Source of the DNA: Undaria pinnatifida
Lineage: Eukaryota > Sar > Phaeophyceae > Laminariales > Alariaceae
Length of the DNA stretch: 64,000 nucleotides
Assembly (NCBI GenBank): GCA_012845835.1
Contig: JABAKD010000020.1
Coordinates: 2,986,936 to 3,050,935 of the forward strand
Direction of reading: 5' to 3'
How positions within the stretch are numbered: position 1 is the first letter of the stretch; each line of letters starts with the position of its first letter. Below the pieces are notes generated by a model. The model was not told the DNA's origin and ran no database searches. It saw nothing but the letters and a program-made list of their open reading frames with translations. Position numbers and translations under genes: made by a program. Below, one piece after another: positions 49,701 to 60,904 of this stretch.

Positions 49701-52700
49701 CTGGCATACGGCTGTTGTTACGGGTTTGACGCATGGACTATAAATACAGTAGTATGGAAACCGAAAAAATATATATCACACACAGAACCTTGATACTCGC
49801 GCGGGTCTCATTATTTACTTACCGGACAGACATACTTTGATTGCATTCGTCGTTGCTCGAGCGAAGCGGGCGGCGTCAGCCGCCCGCGGAGTGGAGCACT
49901 TGAATTAACTACCACGCCTGTTAGAATTGGCTGTATGCATCACTTCTGACGTACTGTGCCAAATTTCAGCAGTAGTGTCAACTGCCAGTACATGACTTGT
50001 TCGAAAACCAAAATGAAAACCCATACTTGTAGCAGCTATATATGCGCAACAACTGCATCTTCCCAAAAAATGTCAATTACATAAGAACAAGCGTGAAACA
50101 ATGCTTCAGTGATCAAGGTTGATACAGAAAAATAAATAGCTACCTGGTACCCGCGGCCGACCAAGAAGAGGTGTAGTGTTATAGTGTTACTGATGTATTA
50201 CTACAAAACTAATGTTGCTCAAATAGTCTAGCAGCCTACCTCGTTTCTGGTGCCCTCCATTTATACAGAAGGCGTGTGGTGCTATGGTACATAGTACGAA
50301 ACAAGTAAATCTCGCTGTGAAAGTTGGTTCGACCCCGTCGATGCAGATGTTCTTCCTAGCGATCCAGATGATGATGGCGCAGCGATCCCAGGAACGAAAA
50401 GGTTCGTTTCAGTCCCAAACGACGATGATGTCCAGCGATCCGAGGACAGGTTGTTCAAGCAGTCCTAACAATGAAAGTGATGTTCAGCTACTTCAGCAAC
50501 CCGAAACGATAGATGATGTCAAGCGATCTCAGAAACGATGTTCCCGCAAGCCCACACGGTCGATGATGATGCGGCGATCCCAGAGAACGTCTCCCCCGGC
50601 AATCCCAGTAGATAGATGGGGCCCGATTCCGAAAGACACCTCTCGGTCGACCCCACTTTGCTGTTGTTCTGGCGACTCTGAAGCTCCGACAGATCCAGCG
50701 AACAGTGCTGTAACGATTTCGGAAGGGGTCACTTCCGGCAACCTCAAGCGCTTTTTGCGGTGATCCAGTAGAACCGTTGTATCGCCTAACCGTTTAAGTC
50801 ATCAGGCTTCCACTTGTATCGGCGACAAGGTGGTACCTGTAGATAGTTGTATTGCTTTCTGTCGCGTGTGGTTTCATGAACCAAGTTTCGTGGCGCTCGT
50901 CCAAGTCGGGCGCCAAGGGTGAAAAATTTGCACGAGCTCAAACTTAGAGCCCCCCTGTGCAGTCGGGTGCCAAGCGTGAAGAAGATTCACGAGCGACAAA
51001 TCGGAGCCCCCGGTCGAAGTCGGTTGAAGAAGCAGGCCGTCTTGCCACCGCGTGGCTGCCGTTCGTTCTCGTTGGCGTCTCCCATGTTCAGCAGTACGAG
51101 AAGTTCCTCCGGCACATGTCGCACCTGTGCTCACTCCAGCAAGGAGACAATGATAGTATTGTCGAACCAGCCCATCACCCGGTCACGTACCCAAAAAAAA
51201 CAGTCGAACCAGACCCTGACGCACTACCACGCGCAAGGAGGAGGAATCAGTCGAACCCGACCCTCTTGATGTAGTCGGCAAAAGCGGCCAAACCAGACGC
51301 GACCAGCCACGTACGTACTCAAAACCAGCTGAATCAACCCTCGGCGACACGTACTCGAAACCTATGTTTCGCATAATCACAAATGTGCTGTGGTATGGTG
51401 CGGCGTCGTAGGCGTTGTTGTTGGTATTGTTGCTGGTGACGTTCTGTATTTCTTCGCAAAGCACGTCGAGGATATACGATGTTGTAATCGTACACAGCAG
51501 TATTCCTTGTCGTTGCAGCGCGGCAGCTCCAGAAGGCGACCCGTGGCATTTGTTTAGCGTCTCTCGCAGCAGTCGTAGCTCCCAGATGGCGATGAGTGTA
51601 GCAGCTCCGCAGAGGGGATTAGTTTATTCTTCAGCAGCAGCTCTAGATGATGAGGATGGCGATCAGTCCTGGCAGCTCAGTTCGGCAGAAGCAGCAGGTG
51701 GAGGTCCTTAGGCCTATTCGTACTAGAGACGCACCCGCAGTTCTGCCACCCTGCTGTAGGACTTGCGTAAATCGAGGCTCATAACCTATTCGCGACATAC
51801 CGCATGTATATGGCGTGAAAGGCCTGTTGGGGTACTTTCAGACAGTCTTCCAGGTATCAAATGGCAAGAAGTTTCAGTCGGGGATCAGGCTATCAGTTGC
51901 ATGAGCTGCTAGCTCCGCAGAGCTGGTGGAAGAGAAGGCCCTCCAAAGCCAGTTTTGTTGATTGTCGGCGGTCGAAGAGGAGACGATGGGTAGACGAGAA
52001 GACACAGTAGGAAGGAAGTGCGCGAGTCATGGTCGATCGATTGCAGGTCAAGACCCCTAAAATGCGGTATGGTACCCTATGCGCATAAGCTTTTCAAATG
52101 CAAGCTCGGATAATCTCAACCGGGTTTTCGTGGCAACACCGCACTCTGTGAAACCGTTCGTATGAAACCGTCAAGATCGGGTCCCATATTTTGATAGTAT
52201 TGCTCCTCGTGGAAGTGCTCATGTCAATGCTTTGCTCTAAGAACTACCAGATGTATCCTTAGATGATTATGGCTGTGCCCCCAGACAACCGATAGGCTGT
52301 TTAGTGCTCGTAGCAACATAGCTATATTCTATACTGCTCGCTCGCGTTTGTGTATTATTCGCGCGAAACCGTTTTCTCCACCCATCGAGTGATTGTGTGA
52401 CGTACTTATCTTCCCGTGTGTCTGCCTTTTCTCTTCCTCATGTCCCTTCTGTTACTTGTTTTACAAAAAATAATAGATACCGTTACTAACTAGCATGGCC
52501 GAGGTGCAAGTCACCGTCCAGACGGACGCGGTGAAAGACATTCCTTGCGGAACAAGCGGCGGCGTTATGGTTGACTTCGGTATGTGAGCGGCATTCCAAA
52601 CGATAATTGTTGATGTTGTTTTTGTTGTGGTTGTTGTTGTTGTTTTTGTTGTGGTTGTTGTTGGTGGTGGTGGTGGTGGTGGTGGTGGTGATGGTGGTGG

Positions 52701-55700
52701 TGGTGGTGGTGGTGGTGGTGGTGGTGGTGGTGGTGGTGGTGTTGGTGTTGGTGTTGGCGTTGGTGTTGGCGTTGGTGCTGGTGTTGGTGTTGCTGCTGTT
52801 GCTGTCGCTGTTGTTGTCGTCGTCGTTGTTGTCGTCGTCGTTGTTGTCGTTGCTGTCTTTGTTGATGTTTTTGATGTCGTTTGTTGCTGTTGTCATTGTT
52901 GTTGCTGTCGTTGCTGTTGTGTTGATGTTGCTGTTTTAAAAATATCATCTATGGCCACAAGACAGGCCCAGACAACATACTTGCGGTGCGTATGGGTACG
53001 ATTCGATACGTTTATGTTCAGGAGCTACGGGCTGTTGTGTGTCACGCGAAGCCCACCAAAGTATAACATGGGGTTCGCAAAACAATCAGGTGCTCGTTTC
53101 ACGCATGGTTGCAAAGGCCATCGCACCGTACGCGCCATCACACGACTACCAATATCGATCGCTCGTACGGCCAACAGGATGGAGGGTAAGAAGACGCCCC
53201 ACCGGCTGACCATGTGCTCCGCTACTGCTGTACGAGTAGGCTGGCCTGTTATTTCTGGTCTGCCGCTACACTCGTTGCCCTATACAACTCGCGAAAGCAT
53301 GTCGCTCAGGTCTAGGGTTTTATTTTATTTTTCCGGGATTAGAACTAGAGCTGTACAAAACTGTACTACAGCAATATGGCTCTATGTTGTGCGCTAATCG
53401 TGCTCAGCGATTAGATGTGATCTCGTTGTCCTCGGGGGAAACTCTTGGTCGATTTACGGGAAGCAAGTGATATTGCATATCGTACCGAACGCTTTTTGCC
53501 CCCCACCCCAGAGCATGTTCGTATATTTTGTGCTGATACTGAACGGAATAAATCGACTTATTACATCGCACATCGAAATCGCGTTTGTGGATTTGATTTA
53601 TCGCTTATCGATGACGAACTCTATTCTGGTTCGTTATCCATCACCCAATTACAGCCAAGGTGGAGGTCGTCAACCGTCTCCGCAAGTCGCATGTGCTGGA
53701 TACCATCCGCAACTACACCATTAACTACGACACCACCTGGATCTTCGACAAGATACAGTGAGTGCCGCAACCCGAGATAGACTGACTGGCAGGTAGGCTG
53801 CTACGTAGACAGGTGGGCGTCGCGCGCTTTGGCTGAACAATTAAACCCGGGTCAAACTAAGAGCCCGGGTGAGGAAAAAGGCCCACAAAAAAACGAAGCG
53901 GTACTGCTGTGCCAAACATAGTATACATGTATCGGCATGCCTTTCTCCCACTTGGAGCGTGTGAGCCACAGGTAGCACAAGCCGTCATTTTTCTCTTCTC
54001 CAGCGACTGGTTTATTTGTCGTACCCTACCTCGTATGCTAAAACCACAGCAGTGTACAATGTCTACCTCACCGGTCGATCACTAACTCCGCTTGTTTGCC
54101 CCCCTCCCCCCATCCGACGGACTACGGCCATATGCATGATATGATGATAACACCCCCCCCCGCTAGCCACGAGATCAACCAGTTCTGCAGCAAGCACACC
54201 TTGCACGAGGTCTACATTTCTCTGTTCGACACGCTGGACGAGCACCTAAAGGAAGCGCTGCAGATCGACTGCGATGTTTGGGCCCCAGGTGCGTCGTTCG
54301 CCCTGTGGGTGAAAAACGAAAATACAGCGAGTGTTTGATGGTCCTGTTTTGTGCCGTGCCTCCTAGGTATCTGAATGACAGTAACTACCATCTGTTTTTC
54401 TCCGGGAGTATCATCTTCGCGATTTTTTGCCTGCCGTTCGCCGTGCGTTCTTTCCGGTAAGCAAATATGCTACCAGGTATTTAACACAAGACCGTTCTTT
54501 TCGGGCGCGTCAAAGCCTACTTTTCCTGAATATGATGAGTTTGGTGTAAGAGCGGTAGGGCTGTGGGTCGGCGCGACTTAAGTTGCTCACTAGTTATTAG
54601 TCGGACTCATCTTAATAGTCAGTCGTGAAATGGAGGTGCCGATTTTCTGACTTATTGGGTTTCAAGTGTGTAAGAAGGCGTCTTCAATGCAGGATGCAGC
54701 TTTTTCACGTGGATTGCTCCGGGCTGCGGATACCCTCACATGCCCGTTGACACTGCAACGCGCGGCGGGAGATCCACACGCACGCCCACGCATACGTGGC
54801 GGAACGATATGTAGAGCTGACGTTCATCCGGTGACTCGTCTAAGTCTACGTATTGTAGCTCTGGGTCCGTGGAGCAGGTTGCCCGTTTAATGTTTTATCA
54901 TACTGTACTGTATGTCTTTTGCTTTTTTGCCAAAACTGTTATGCTGTATGATATGATAGATGGTTTACGACTTGCGTTCAATTATTAAGCGAACAACATC
55001 CCGGAGGGATCTAAGACCTTTATCTTTGGGGGTAATTTAAGCACCGCTAGCTTCGCGATAATTTCGCTGTTTCACTCGTATCCCCATCAGGTGATATTGC
55101 GACTGAAACAGTCATGGCCCTCTAGTTCTGGGCAGAACTACTTGTTACTTTTCTTGGAGCTTGTACTTTTCATGTGTAAACTGAAGCCTTCTTTTTTATG
55201 TTGAAATTTATATTAATCTACTGTAGGTCATATTTCGTGCGCTTTTCTTGTGAAAGCCAAACAAAGTAATTTTCGCCTCTGGCGGCGCCTTCAGCGGACT
55301 CCTCCGGAGGCGCCTCCGGCGGGCCCTCCGAGGGCGCCTCCAGCGGGGCCATCTCGGCGGAGTTTTTTTTTTTGCTCACTTCGCTTCGCTGAATAGCGAC
55401 TACCATGTCATCAGTTGCGAAATGCAGCCGATTGCAGCTCTAAAGAGCGGTCAACCAGGGGCTCAAACCGCGGTCTCCTAGTATTGTAGTGTAGGAGCGA
55501 GGTCAACCAAAGGGTCAAACCTCGGTCTCCTATTAATAGTATATTTGCTGCAAAGCACGGTGTCGTCACTGGTGTGCTGGTAGGCTCGGCGGAAGAGAAT
55601 CGCGTTGTGTGGCGCGGAGGAGCGACGATTTTTGTTTTGGAACATGAGGCGATCGGTAGTAGATGTAGTTTGGCGATTGCAAACCCAAGGCGTTTATCCT

Positions 55701-58700
55701 CGCCCGTTCGGTCCGACGAATCCGAATCGAGCCCGCATCCCCTGTGTGCGTTGCGCTGAGCGCGCTGCAGCAGCCGACATGACTTCCTCCTGTGAGCAGC
55801 CGCGATCGGCGCGAATCCGCTCTCTCCCAGCAGTGCCTCTCGCAAACGGCTGTACGTGATGGTGCAAGTATCAACTTGAGGGCGGCGGTTGATAATCCCA
55901 ACAAACTGACCAGAGCACCCTCCTTAGCCTTGCCGTGAATGTTCGGGATACTACGACCACTGAGCTATTAGTGGGGGCTGACTGTTATTTGTTCAGAGGC
56001 TACGGTGTATCCCTGAAAGTGGACAGCTCATCTCACTTATCCCTCCCCTCCTTCGCTGCTCTGTTCCGGCGTGCGGCTGTCGCCTACCCACCCACCCGCC
56101 GTTCACCTACGTGTGTCCAGGCATTGAGATCATTTCTGTCCGAGTCACCAAGCCGAGAATTCCGCCTCAAATCCGCCAAAACTTTGAAAAGGTGCGACGT
56201 TCCGCGTGGCATGAAAGCCCACAATGCGGTCTGGAATTTATGGATAGATGGGGCAATACACGCAGCGGTAATGGGCCGTTGTCTACACGAGCGGGGTTCT
56301 TGCAGCGATGTTTTGATCAGCTTCGGAACCCGCCGCTGCTGCTGTGTTTATAGCCGCGTGCGTGCAGTGTCCGCGTTCACTCCCTGTACCTTCTACGCTC
56401 GCCATGGCCGGGTTGAAGAAGCAAGTACACACTCTTTACGAGCGAAGAGGACTCCGTTGATTTGCCCCTTTTCGTCATGAAGTTTGAATTTCTGTTTAGA
56501 CGCGCCACAAAGGTTGGAGCACCAGTTCGCCGGTTAATATATACTTGGACGTGTCTGGTGTGTAGTATATGCGTGTACTTCGAATGCTCGGCCACAGATT
56601 GAGCTCCGTTGTTTTCCTTTTTAAGAGTACACACGTATAGATATATCATGTTTTTGTTTAAACGCACCACAAAGAGTGGAGCATCCCTACGGCTGTCAAC
56701 ATATGCTCTTGACGATTGGCCATGTCGTGCACTGTCAAATGTTACTTAGACAGACGCGCTCGACCCATTTTGGGCCGTTCAGTCGTGGTCCCCCAATAGT
56801 GCGGTTACATTCGCTTATCACGACCTCGTTATGCAGAGTTCCACACAACCCTTATCCCGGGGTATTTCGGGGTCCCACTTTGGTGCGGTCAGCCGCCGTC
56901 CTCTCATGAAACTGACCTGACCGCGCCTCCCTGTTCGCGCCGATTTGTTTTGGCGGGTAAGATGGAAGCGGAAAAAACGAAGCTGCTGATCGCGACGGAA
57001 GCTCAGAGAGTGGTCGAGAAGGAGGCGGAAACGGAAAGAAAAAAGTCGACGATCGAGGCTCAGATGCTCTCCGACGTCTCCAGGATCAACATGGACAAGG
57101 TCCGGCTTAATCTTTTTGACTTGATTTTAGTATAGCGACCGAAACGTGGCCAGGTTCAGGGTTAACTATTTCGACTTGACTTGAGTGTCACTAAGATATG
57201 CGAAAACAAATGATGAAATATCAGAGAATCTAGACAATGAAATATGCAAGCGTAAAACATTGTAACTAACAACCAAAAGCTACGAATACTAGTTATACCT
57301 CCCTGTTCGACTGGCCCCAACCCCTCCAGCCTCGTTATCATTTCCCGTGCCTGGATTAATGCCTCGTTGTCATTCCCCGCGGCTGTGTAATGCCTCGTTG
57401 CCATTTGTCGTGGTTATCAAATGTATGATGCCTCTCGTTGCTGACCCTTTCTGTACACAGGAACTCGCCGAGAAGGACGTGCGCAAGCGAATAGGCGCCA
57501 TCGAGGACGAGATACACCTGGGGCGCGAGAAAGCGTTTGCGGACGCCGTGTACTACGCTCGCATTAAGGAGGCGGAGTCGAACGACCGGCTACTGACGGA
57601 CAACTTCCTCGAGTACACCAGGATTCTTAGGCAAGTTGTTAGCAGAGGCTTCCATTTTATTTTTTTCCTCTTGACCGCGAAACACGAGGGTTTTGGGGAA
57701 GCCGCCTGCCGAACCCTCCTTTCTTTTGGTTTCTCCTTTTCGCCATGAATATGAGCGTTCTTAGGGGTGTCGCTGTCGAAGCTTCCTTTTAGTTTTCTCT
57801 CTTGTACCACCCCCCTTGGCACGCTACACATTCACCGTGCCTGTACAAGTTAAGTTTGCGGTATAGACCCACAATTCCGTTTTGCCGCTTTTTCGCCCGC
57901 TGTTTTGTACATACCCGGCTGGTGTTTGCGTCGCGCTGACAGTGTCTAGCTGCACGGAGGATGCTGTTTTTTTTTTCTTGTCCCTCGAACCGATCTACCG
58001 TACCATACCGTACCATGCCGAACCGTGCACTAGCGTATAGTATTGTACCATACCGTATAGTTCTATATAGTACAGTGCAGTACCGTACCGTACCGTGCCG
58101 TACAGTACAGTACCGCACCGTACCACACCGTACCACTTTTGTCGGTGACGCCGCTGATTGCGGCGGTTGTGAGGCTAGTGCGGTGCATTGCGTGTGGTGT
58201 TTCCATACCCGAGATATCTGGACGTGCCGTTGCCGACATGGAGAAGAGGAGGACCATTGTCATTTGCCGCGCCCTTCGCAGCTTCAAGCTTGCGACATGC
58301 TCAACGACACAGAACACCCCTCAGTGACCCGGGCTAACTACCGTGTGTGTTGTCTTCACACGAAACCGCTCGCTTTATCGAACAACGTCCAGCATCCATC
58401 CCGCCTAGTGTCTATACTGATCGTTCATCCTATATAGAGGGATAAAAGCTTTGTGTTCACAAGCCACAAAGTACAAGACAGAGAAAAGTATGCATAAAAA
58501 AAAAAGCGAGAGCACGTTACGAATGGAACGAATGAAACGCCGAACGTACTGGATGCGATAGAGCACAGCAAAAAACAACCCCAACGAGAGAAGTAAGATT
58601 TAAGTTAAAATCATTCCAAACGCGGACACCGCATGTAGGTTATGTCATTATTTGCCACTACCCCCGGTCATGTTATGCCCTCCCTGCGTGTGCCCATCTT

Positions 58701-58809
58701 ATTTTCTTTGTTTCTCCTCGCACCGTGCTGCAGCATGGGCAACACTTCCAAGGTGTACTTCGGAGAGAAATTGCCAGGAGTTTTCGTGGACAGTGGGGCG
58801 GGCGGCTAG
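43800..58809 (+). CDS. ERLIN: Erlin-type SPFH/prohibitin-domain ER membrane protein
   Basis: Nine exons, 43800-43884, 49083-49162, 52477-52579, 53655-53757, 54167-54288, 56121-56191, 56962-57099, 57461-57630 and 58734-58809, give 315 residues with every phase closing. Erlins anchor in the ER membrane by an N-terminal segment, form large SPFH rings in cholesterol-rich domains, and guide ER-associated degradation of activated IP3 receptors in animals; the local substrate is unknown. Segments in order: anchor [119 protein letters not shown], coiled-coil [19 protein letters not shown], and C-terminal [15 protein letters not shown]. Animal erlins are about 340-350 residues, and the difference is a shorter tail. 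Intron 8 starts with GC (CTTAG|GCAAGT). Introns make up 94% of the 15 kb, and intron 1 holds at least two DNA transposons. Confidence 0.94.
44469..45348. mobile_element. Terminal-inverted-repeat element in erlin intron 1
   Basis: AGAGGTGTAACCC at 44469 is inverted as GGGTAACACCTCT ending at 45348. Inside are subterminal CGGGTAC/GGGTACCC words and a duplicated block (about 44575-44710 and 44815-44950) sharing GATTACGTT.GAAATCCCGGG and ACTTATCATCCCCTAAAT. The flanks do not show a clean 8-bp duplication. Layout resembles the two hAT-like elements. Confidence 0.5.
46856..47055. repeat. Left subterminal (GGGTC)n array
   Basis: Runs of GGGTCGGGTC are interrupted by words like TTTTCAAAATCTCG, giving a higher-order period of about 40 bp. 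It belongs to the left end of the hAT-like element. Confidence 0.9.
47546..47953 (-). CDS. ORF inside hAT-like element, signal-peptide-like start
   Basis: A 135-residue frame. It opens with a hydrophobic segment ([16 protein letters not shown]), continues Ser/Pro/Ala-rich, and ends in a leucine run caused by CAG/CTG repetition. An overlapping plus-strand frame (47548-47778) is Ala/Glu-rich. Neither is recognised. Confidence 0.2.
   Translation of the reverse strand: MVLGPSYFSQDVVLFLFLSLMFAAFCGVRAKNDKERNPHTSTLISRARSASPPGRPDSSNPLASASTPTSELAVQPPAPASSLAEPPQAASPQLGRWICQQGLRSARIRGLLLVLLSLLLLLLLQRLLLPLCVWS
48396..48620. repeat. Right subterminal (GGGTC)n array
   Basis: Five units of about 40 bp, each with four or five GGGTC pentamers plus a spacer such as TTTTCAAATCTCGC. 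It then flips orientation to GACCCGACCCGGCCCG next to the terminus. Confidence 0.9.
49852..49910 (+). repeat. R2 dispersed repeat, fragment 3
   Basis: GCGAAGCGGGCGGCGTCAGC and CGCCCGCGGAGTGGAGCACTT repeat the GC-rich hairpin block of 42696-42746. It lies in erlin intron 2. Confidence 0.65.
50330..50760 (+). repeat. Degenerate coding-like repeat
   Basis: The word GATGATG(T/A)..(A/G)GCGATCC(C/G)AG recurs near 50368, 50427, 50512 and 50560. In one frame the first part reads [20 protein letters not shown], and related DDDVQRSE and DDDAAIPEN segments appear after frame changes. A 159-residue frame at 50284-50763 also spans it. It is probably decayed repetitive coding DNA in erlin intron 2. Confidence 0.35.
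50890..51015 (+). repeat. Two-unit tandem repeat, about 63 bp
   Basis: GTCGGGCGCCAAGGGTGAA..CACGAGCTCAAACTTAGAGCCCCC is followed by GTCGGGTGCCAAGCGTGAA..CACGAGCGACAAATCGGAGCCCCC. Confidence 0.7.
52608..52935. repeat. GTT/GGT simple-repeat array in erlin intron 3
   Basis: It begins about 28 nt after the donor GTATGT at 52580. GTT, then GGT, then GTTGGC and GTC/GTT zones follow. Poly-Val/Gly and poly-His/Asn frames here are artefacts. Its composition and donor-proximal position parallel the HIG1 intron array. Confidence 0.95.
58003..58137. repeat. (CCGTA)n pentanucleotide array in erlin intron 8
   Basis: Degenerate TACCG/TACCA/TACAG pentamers fill 135 bp. Confidence 0.85.
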
Positions 58810-60064
58810 GGTTGGGTTCGGTTCGGTACGAGGGTGGGGGTCGTGGTGAACCCCAAGGGCTAACACGACCTGTTTTTTTGGCAGGACGTTCCGGAGACTG
58901 ATGTGTGGTTTGTGTATGGCATGTGTTTTGAGACAGGTAGCGAAGGCGTTTCGTGTGTGAAAGGAAGTCCGAGTTTGTTGGCTGTTTTTCAGCGACCACA
59001 TCTCAAGCACTCGCTGATGGGGTCGTGCGTTGGTCATGGTTTTGATGGCGGAACGCACCATGTTGTTGATGGGGTCACTGGGATGGTTGTGTGGTGTGTG
59101 CGGTGCTTGCGCGTGGAGTGTCCCAAGTCAATTGCGGCAGTCGCACGGGGTCGCCTCTCTTACCTATGTTTTGCTTGCGCGCAGAGTGGCCCAGGCCATA
59201 TGAGGCAGTTGCACGGGGTCGCTGCTATTGCCTAGTTTTTTTCTACCAGGAACGTAGAGCTCTATATGACTAATACGTGCTATCAAGCCGATTGGAGAAA
59301 ACTGGTGATTAACTTCTTCACGTTTTATGTTCGGCCGAGTGAACAGATGGGAGATGCGACCATCGGCGACGTGGTACTTGCGCGAAAATTGCGCGCGTTT
59401 TGCGTTGAAAGGGCTGCTGTGCCCTGGCCATAGGAGCCTGAAGTGTATACTCGTACCTGTGGTGTTGCTTGACTACTCTGGAGCCCTGCTGCTCCGTGTC
59501 CAACTTATTTTACGATACGTTACCCAACATTGTATGGTACGTGATATGGCGACCGAACACCCGTGCATCATAGGTGCGCGCAAGGTTCAGGCTCGGTTAG
59601 CTCTTCCTGCTTTTCGTTGACCGGAAAAGGTCGACGGCTATTATGATCCCTCGCTGCGGAATATACGGACAGCCGCGAATGGTTGTCGGCAACTCGTGCA
59701 CCCCACCAAGACCAGCGGATGCAGATGCTATGCCTACTAATATAGTCACTCTGGGCGGAAATGTGAGGGCCGTTGGGGGTGTTAATATTAACACCAAACG
59801 GTCCCTACATTTATGTCCGTGGTAGTCGTCTTTCAACTCGAGTTTGTGCTGTAATATATAGTCTATATCAACAACAACATTACCGCTACATACACAGGGA
59901 CGTCATAGCCGAGCACACACCCCGAACCAAACTCGTGCAACGTCCTGTACGACCCCGTCGCTCTGCATACAACACACGCCAACACACGGTTAAATGCGAA
60001 AAATAGGTTCATTCCAAGCTTTCCGTATATAAATCTACACACTACGCCAGTCAGATGTCCGTAT
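58810..60064. other. Intergenic stretch downstream of erlin
   Basis: No confirmed gene. It contains a two-unit tandem repeat (59103-59238; GCAGTCGCACGGGGTCGC / GCAGTTGCACGGGGTCGC) and a perfect 18-bp palindrome GGTGTTAATATTAACACC (59778-59795). Confidence 0.5.
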
Positions 60065-60116
60065 GTAGTAGAGTGTCGGTATACCTAGCAATATATTCGG
60101 TAAGATAGCCCGCAGA
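60065..60116 (+). repeat. 52-bp direct repeat, left copy
   Basis: It begins TAGAGTGTCGGTATACCTAG and ends GGTAAGATAGCCCGCAGA. The right copy lies exactly 840 bp downstream with six or so differences. Confidence 0.85.
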
Positions 60117-60127
60117 GCCAGCGCTGC

Positions 60128-60629
60128 ATGCAGAGTGCACGCGGAGCAGCTTTCTCTGATGTGTCATCGGCGGCGCACCGCCTTTGGGATTTATTCACCC
60201 CCGATAGAGACCCATCGGTCGCGTTCGTCCAGGCCCGTGTCGCCACCGCTAGTGTATCCGACGAGTTCGTTAGGGCCACCAACACCCTGGTACTCGCCCT
60301 TCGTCACTTCCACAACAACGCCAGGTGCGGCTACGTGTGGAACCCGACAGAGTACCGTCCCGACGCCACTGCACACCCCAACCCCCTCCCCACGACAACC
60401 GCGCCCACGGCGGCGACGCCGCCACATCCCACCGCGGACACGCTCACGCTGGCGATGGTTCCCTCCCCCGTCCACCAGGACCCGATCGGGACCTATGACG
60501 GGCGGCGAACATCACGCCGTTACGCGCCAGTACGACGTGGTGGACATGCGGAAGTTCACACCACTCGTACGTCTACCGTTCCCGACCAGCGACGCCGCCG
60601 CCTACCTGGGCATGTTCCGGGAAGCCTAA
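60128..60629 (+). pseudogene. Frameshifted ORF of about 167 residues, unknown
   Basis: The first frame from ATG 60128 reads SSAAHRLWDLFTPDRDPSVA, then DEFVRATNTLVLALRHFHNN, then GYVWNPTEYRPD, up to about 60495. The sensible reading then moves to another frame: MTGGEHHAVTRQYDVVDMRK, then FPTSDAAAYLGMFREA and a stop at 60629. A one-base indel near 60495-60505 would explain this; no intron fits. The composition is protein-like but no family is recognised. It lies between two 52-bp direct repeats, so a mobile or captured origin is possible. Confidence 0.4.
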
Positions 60630-60904
60630 GCAAGAGCTCGGCTGCTCTACTTAGGTTGTCCCATTCTGGGTCTTGCGTTTCCCTCTATCTTGCTATGGTC
60701 TTTCTTTCCGCGATTTGCTCTAGTAAATGGTTCTATCCGGGGCGTTTAGGCCTGATTACGAGGTGTAGGGGGATCTATAGCCCCATGTCTTTGTTTCGAA
60801 TAGCCGCATCTTCGACCCCCTTTCCCGGTCTCTTAGGATGAACTTTGTCGTCACCCTTCGACCGTCTTGAGGTCTGCATATACGACTATTCAGGGTGGGC
60901 TAAT

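Noticed and set aside
49163-52476. A hidden micro-exon in erlin encoding the segment before VQVTVQTD
   Set aside because: Unneeded: the acceptor at 52476 (AATAATAG|ATACCG) adds [10 protein letters not shown] in phase and fills the family pattern completely.
52486-53397. Long His/Asn/Val/Gly ORFs across 52.6-52.9 kb
   Set aside because: Simple-repeat frames in erlin intron 3. Only 52477-52579 at the left edge is an erlin exon.
59778-59795. Circular ssDNA virus replication origin (TAATATTA core)
   Set aside because: There is no stem-loop with the nonanucleotide in the loop, no iterons and no Rep-like ORF nearby.
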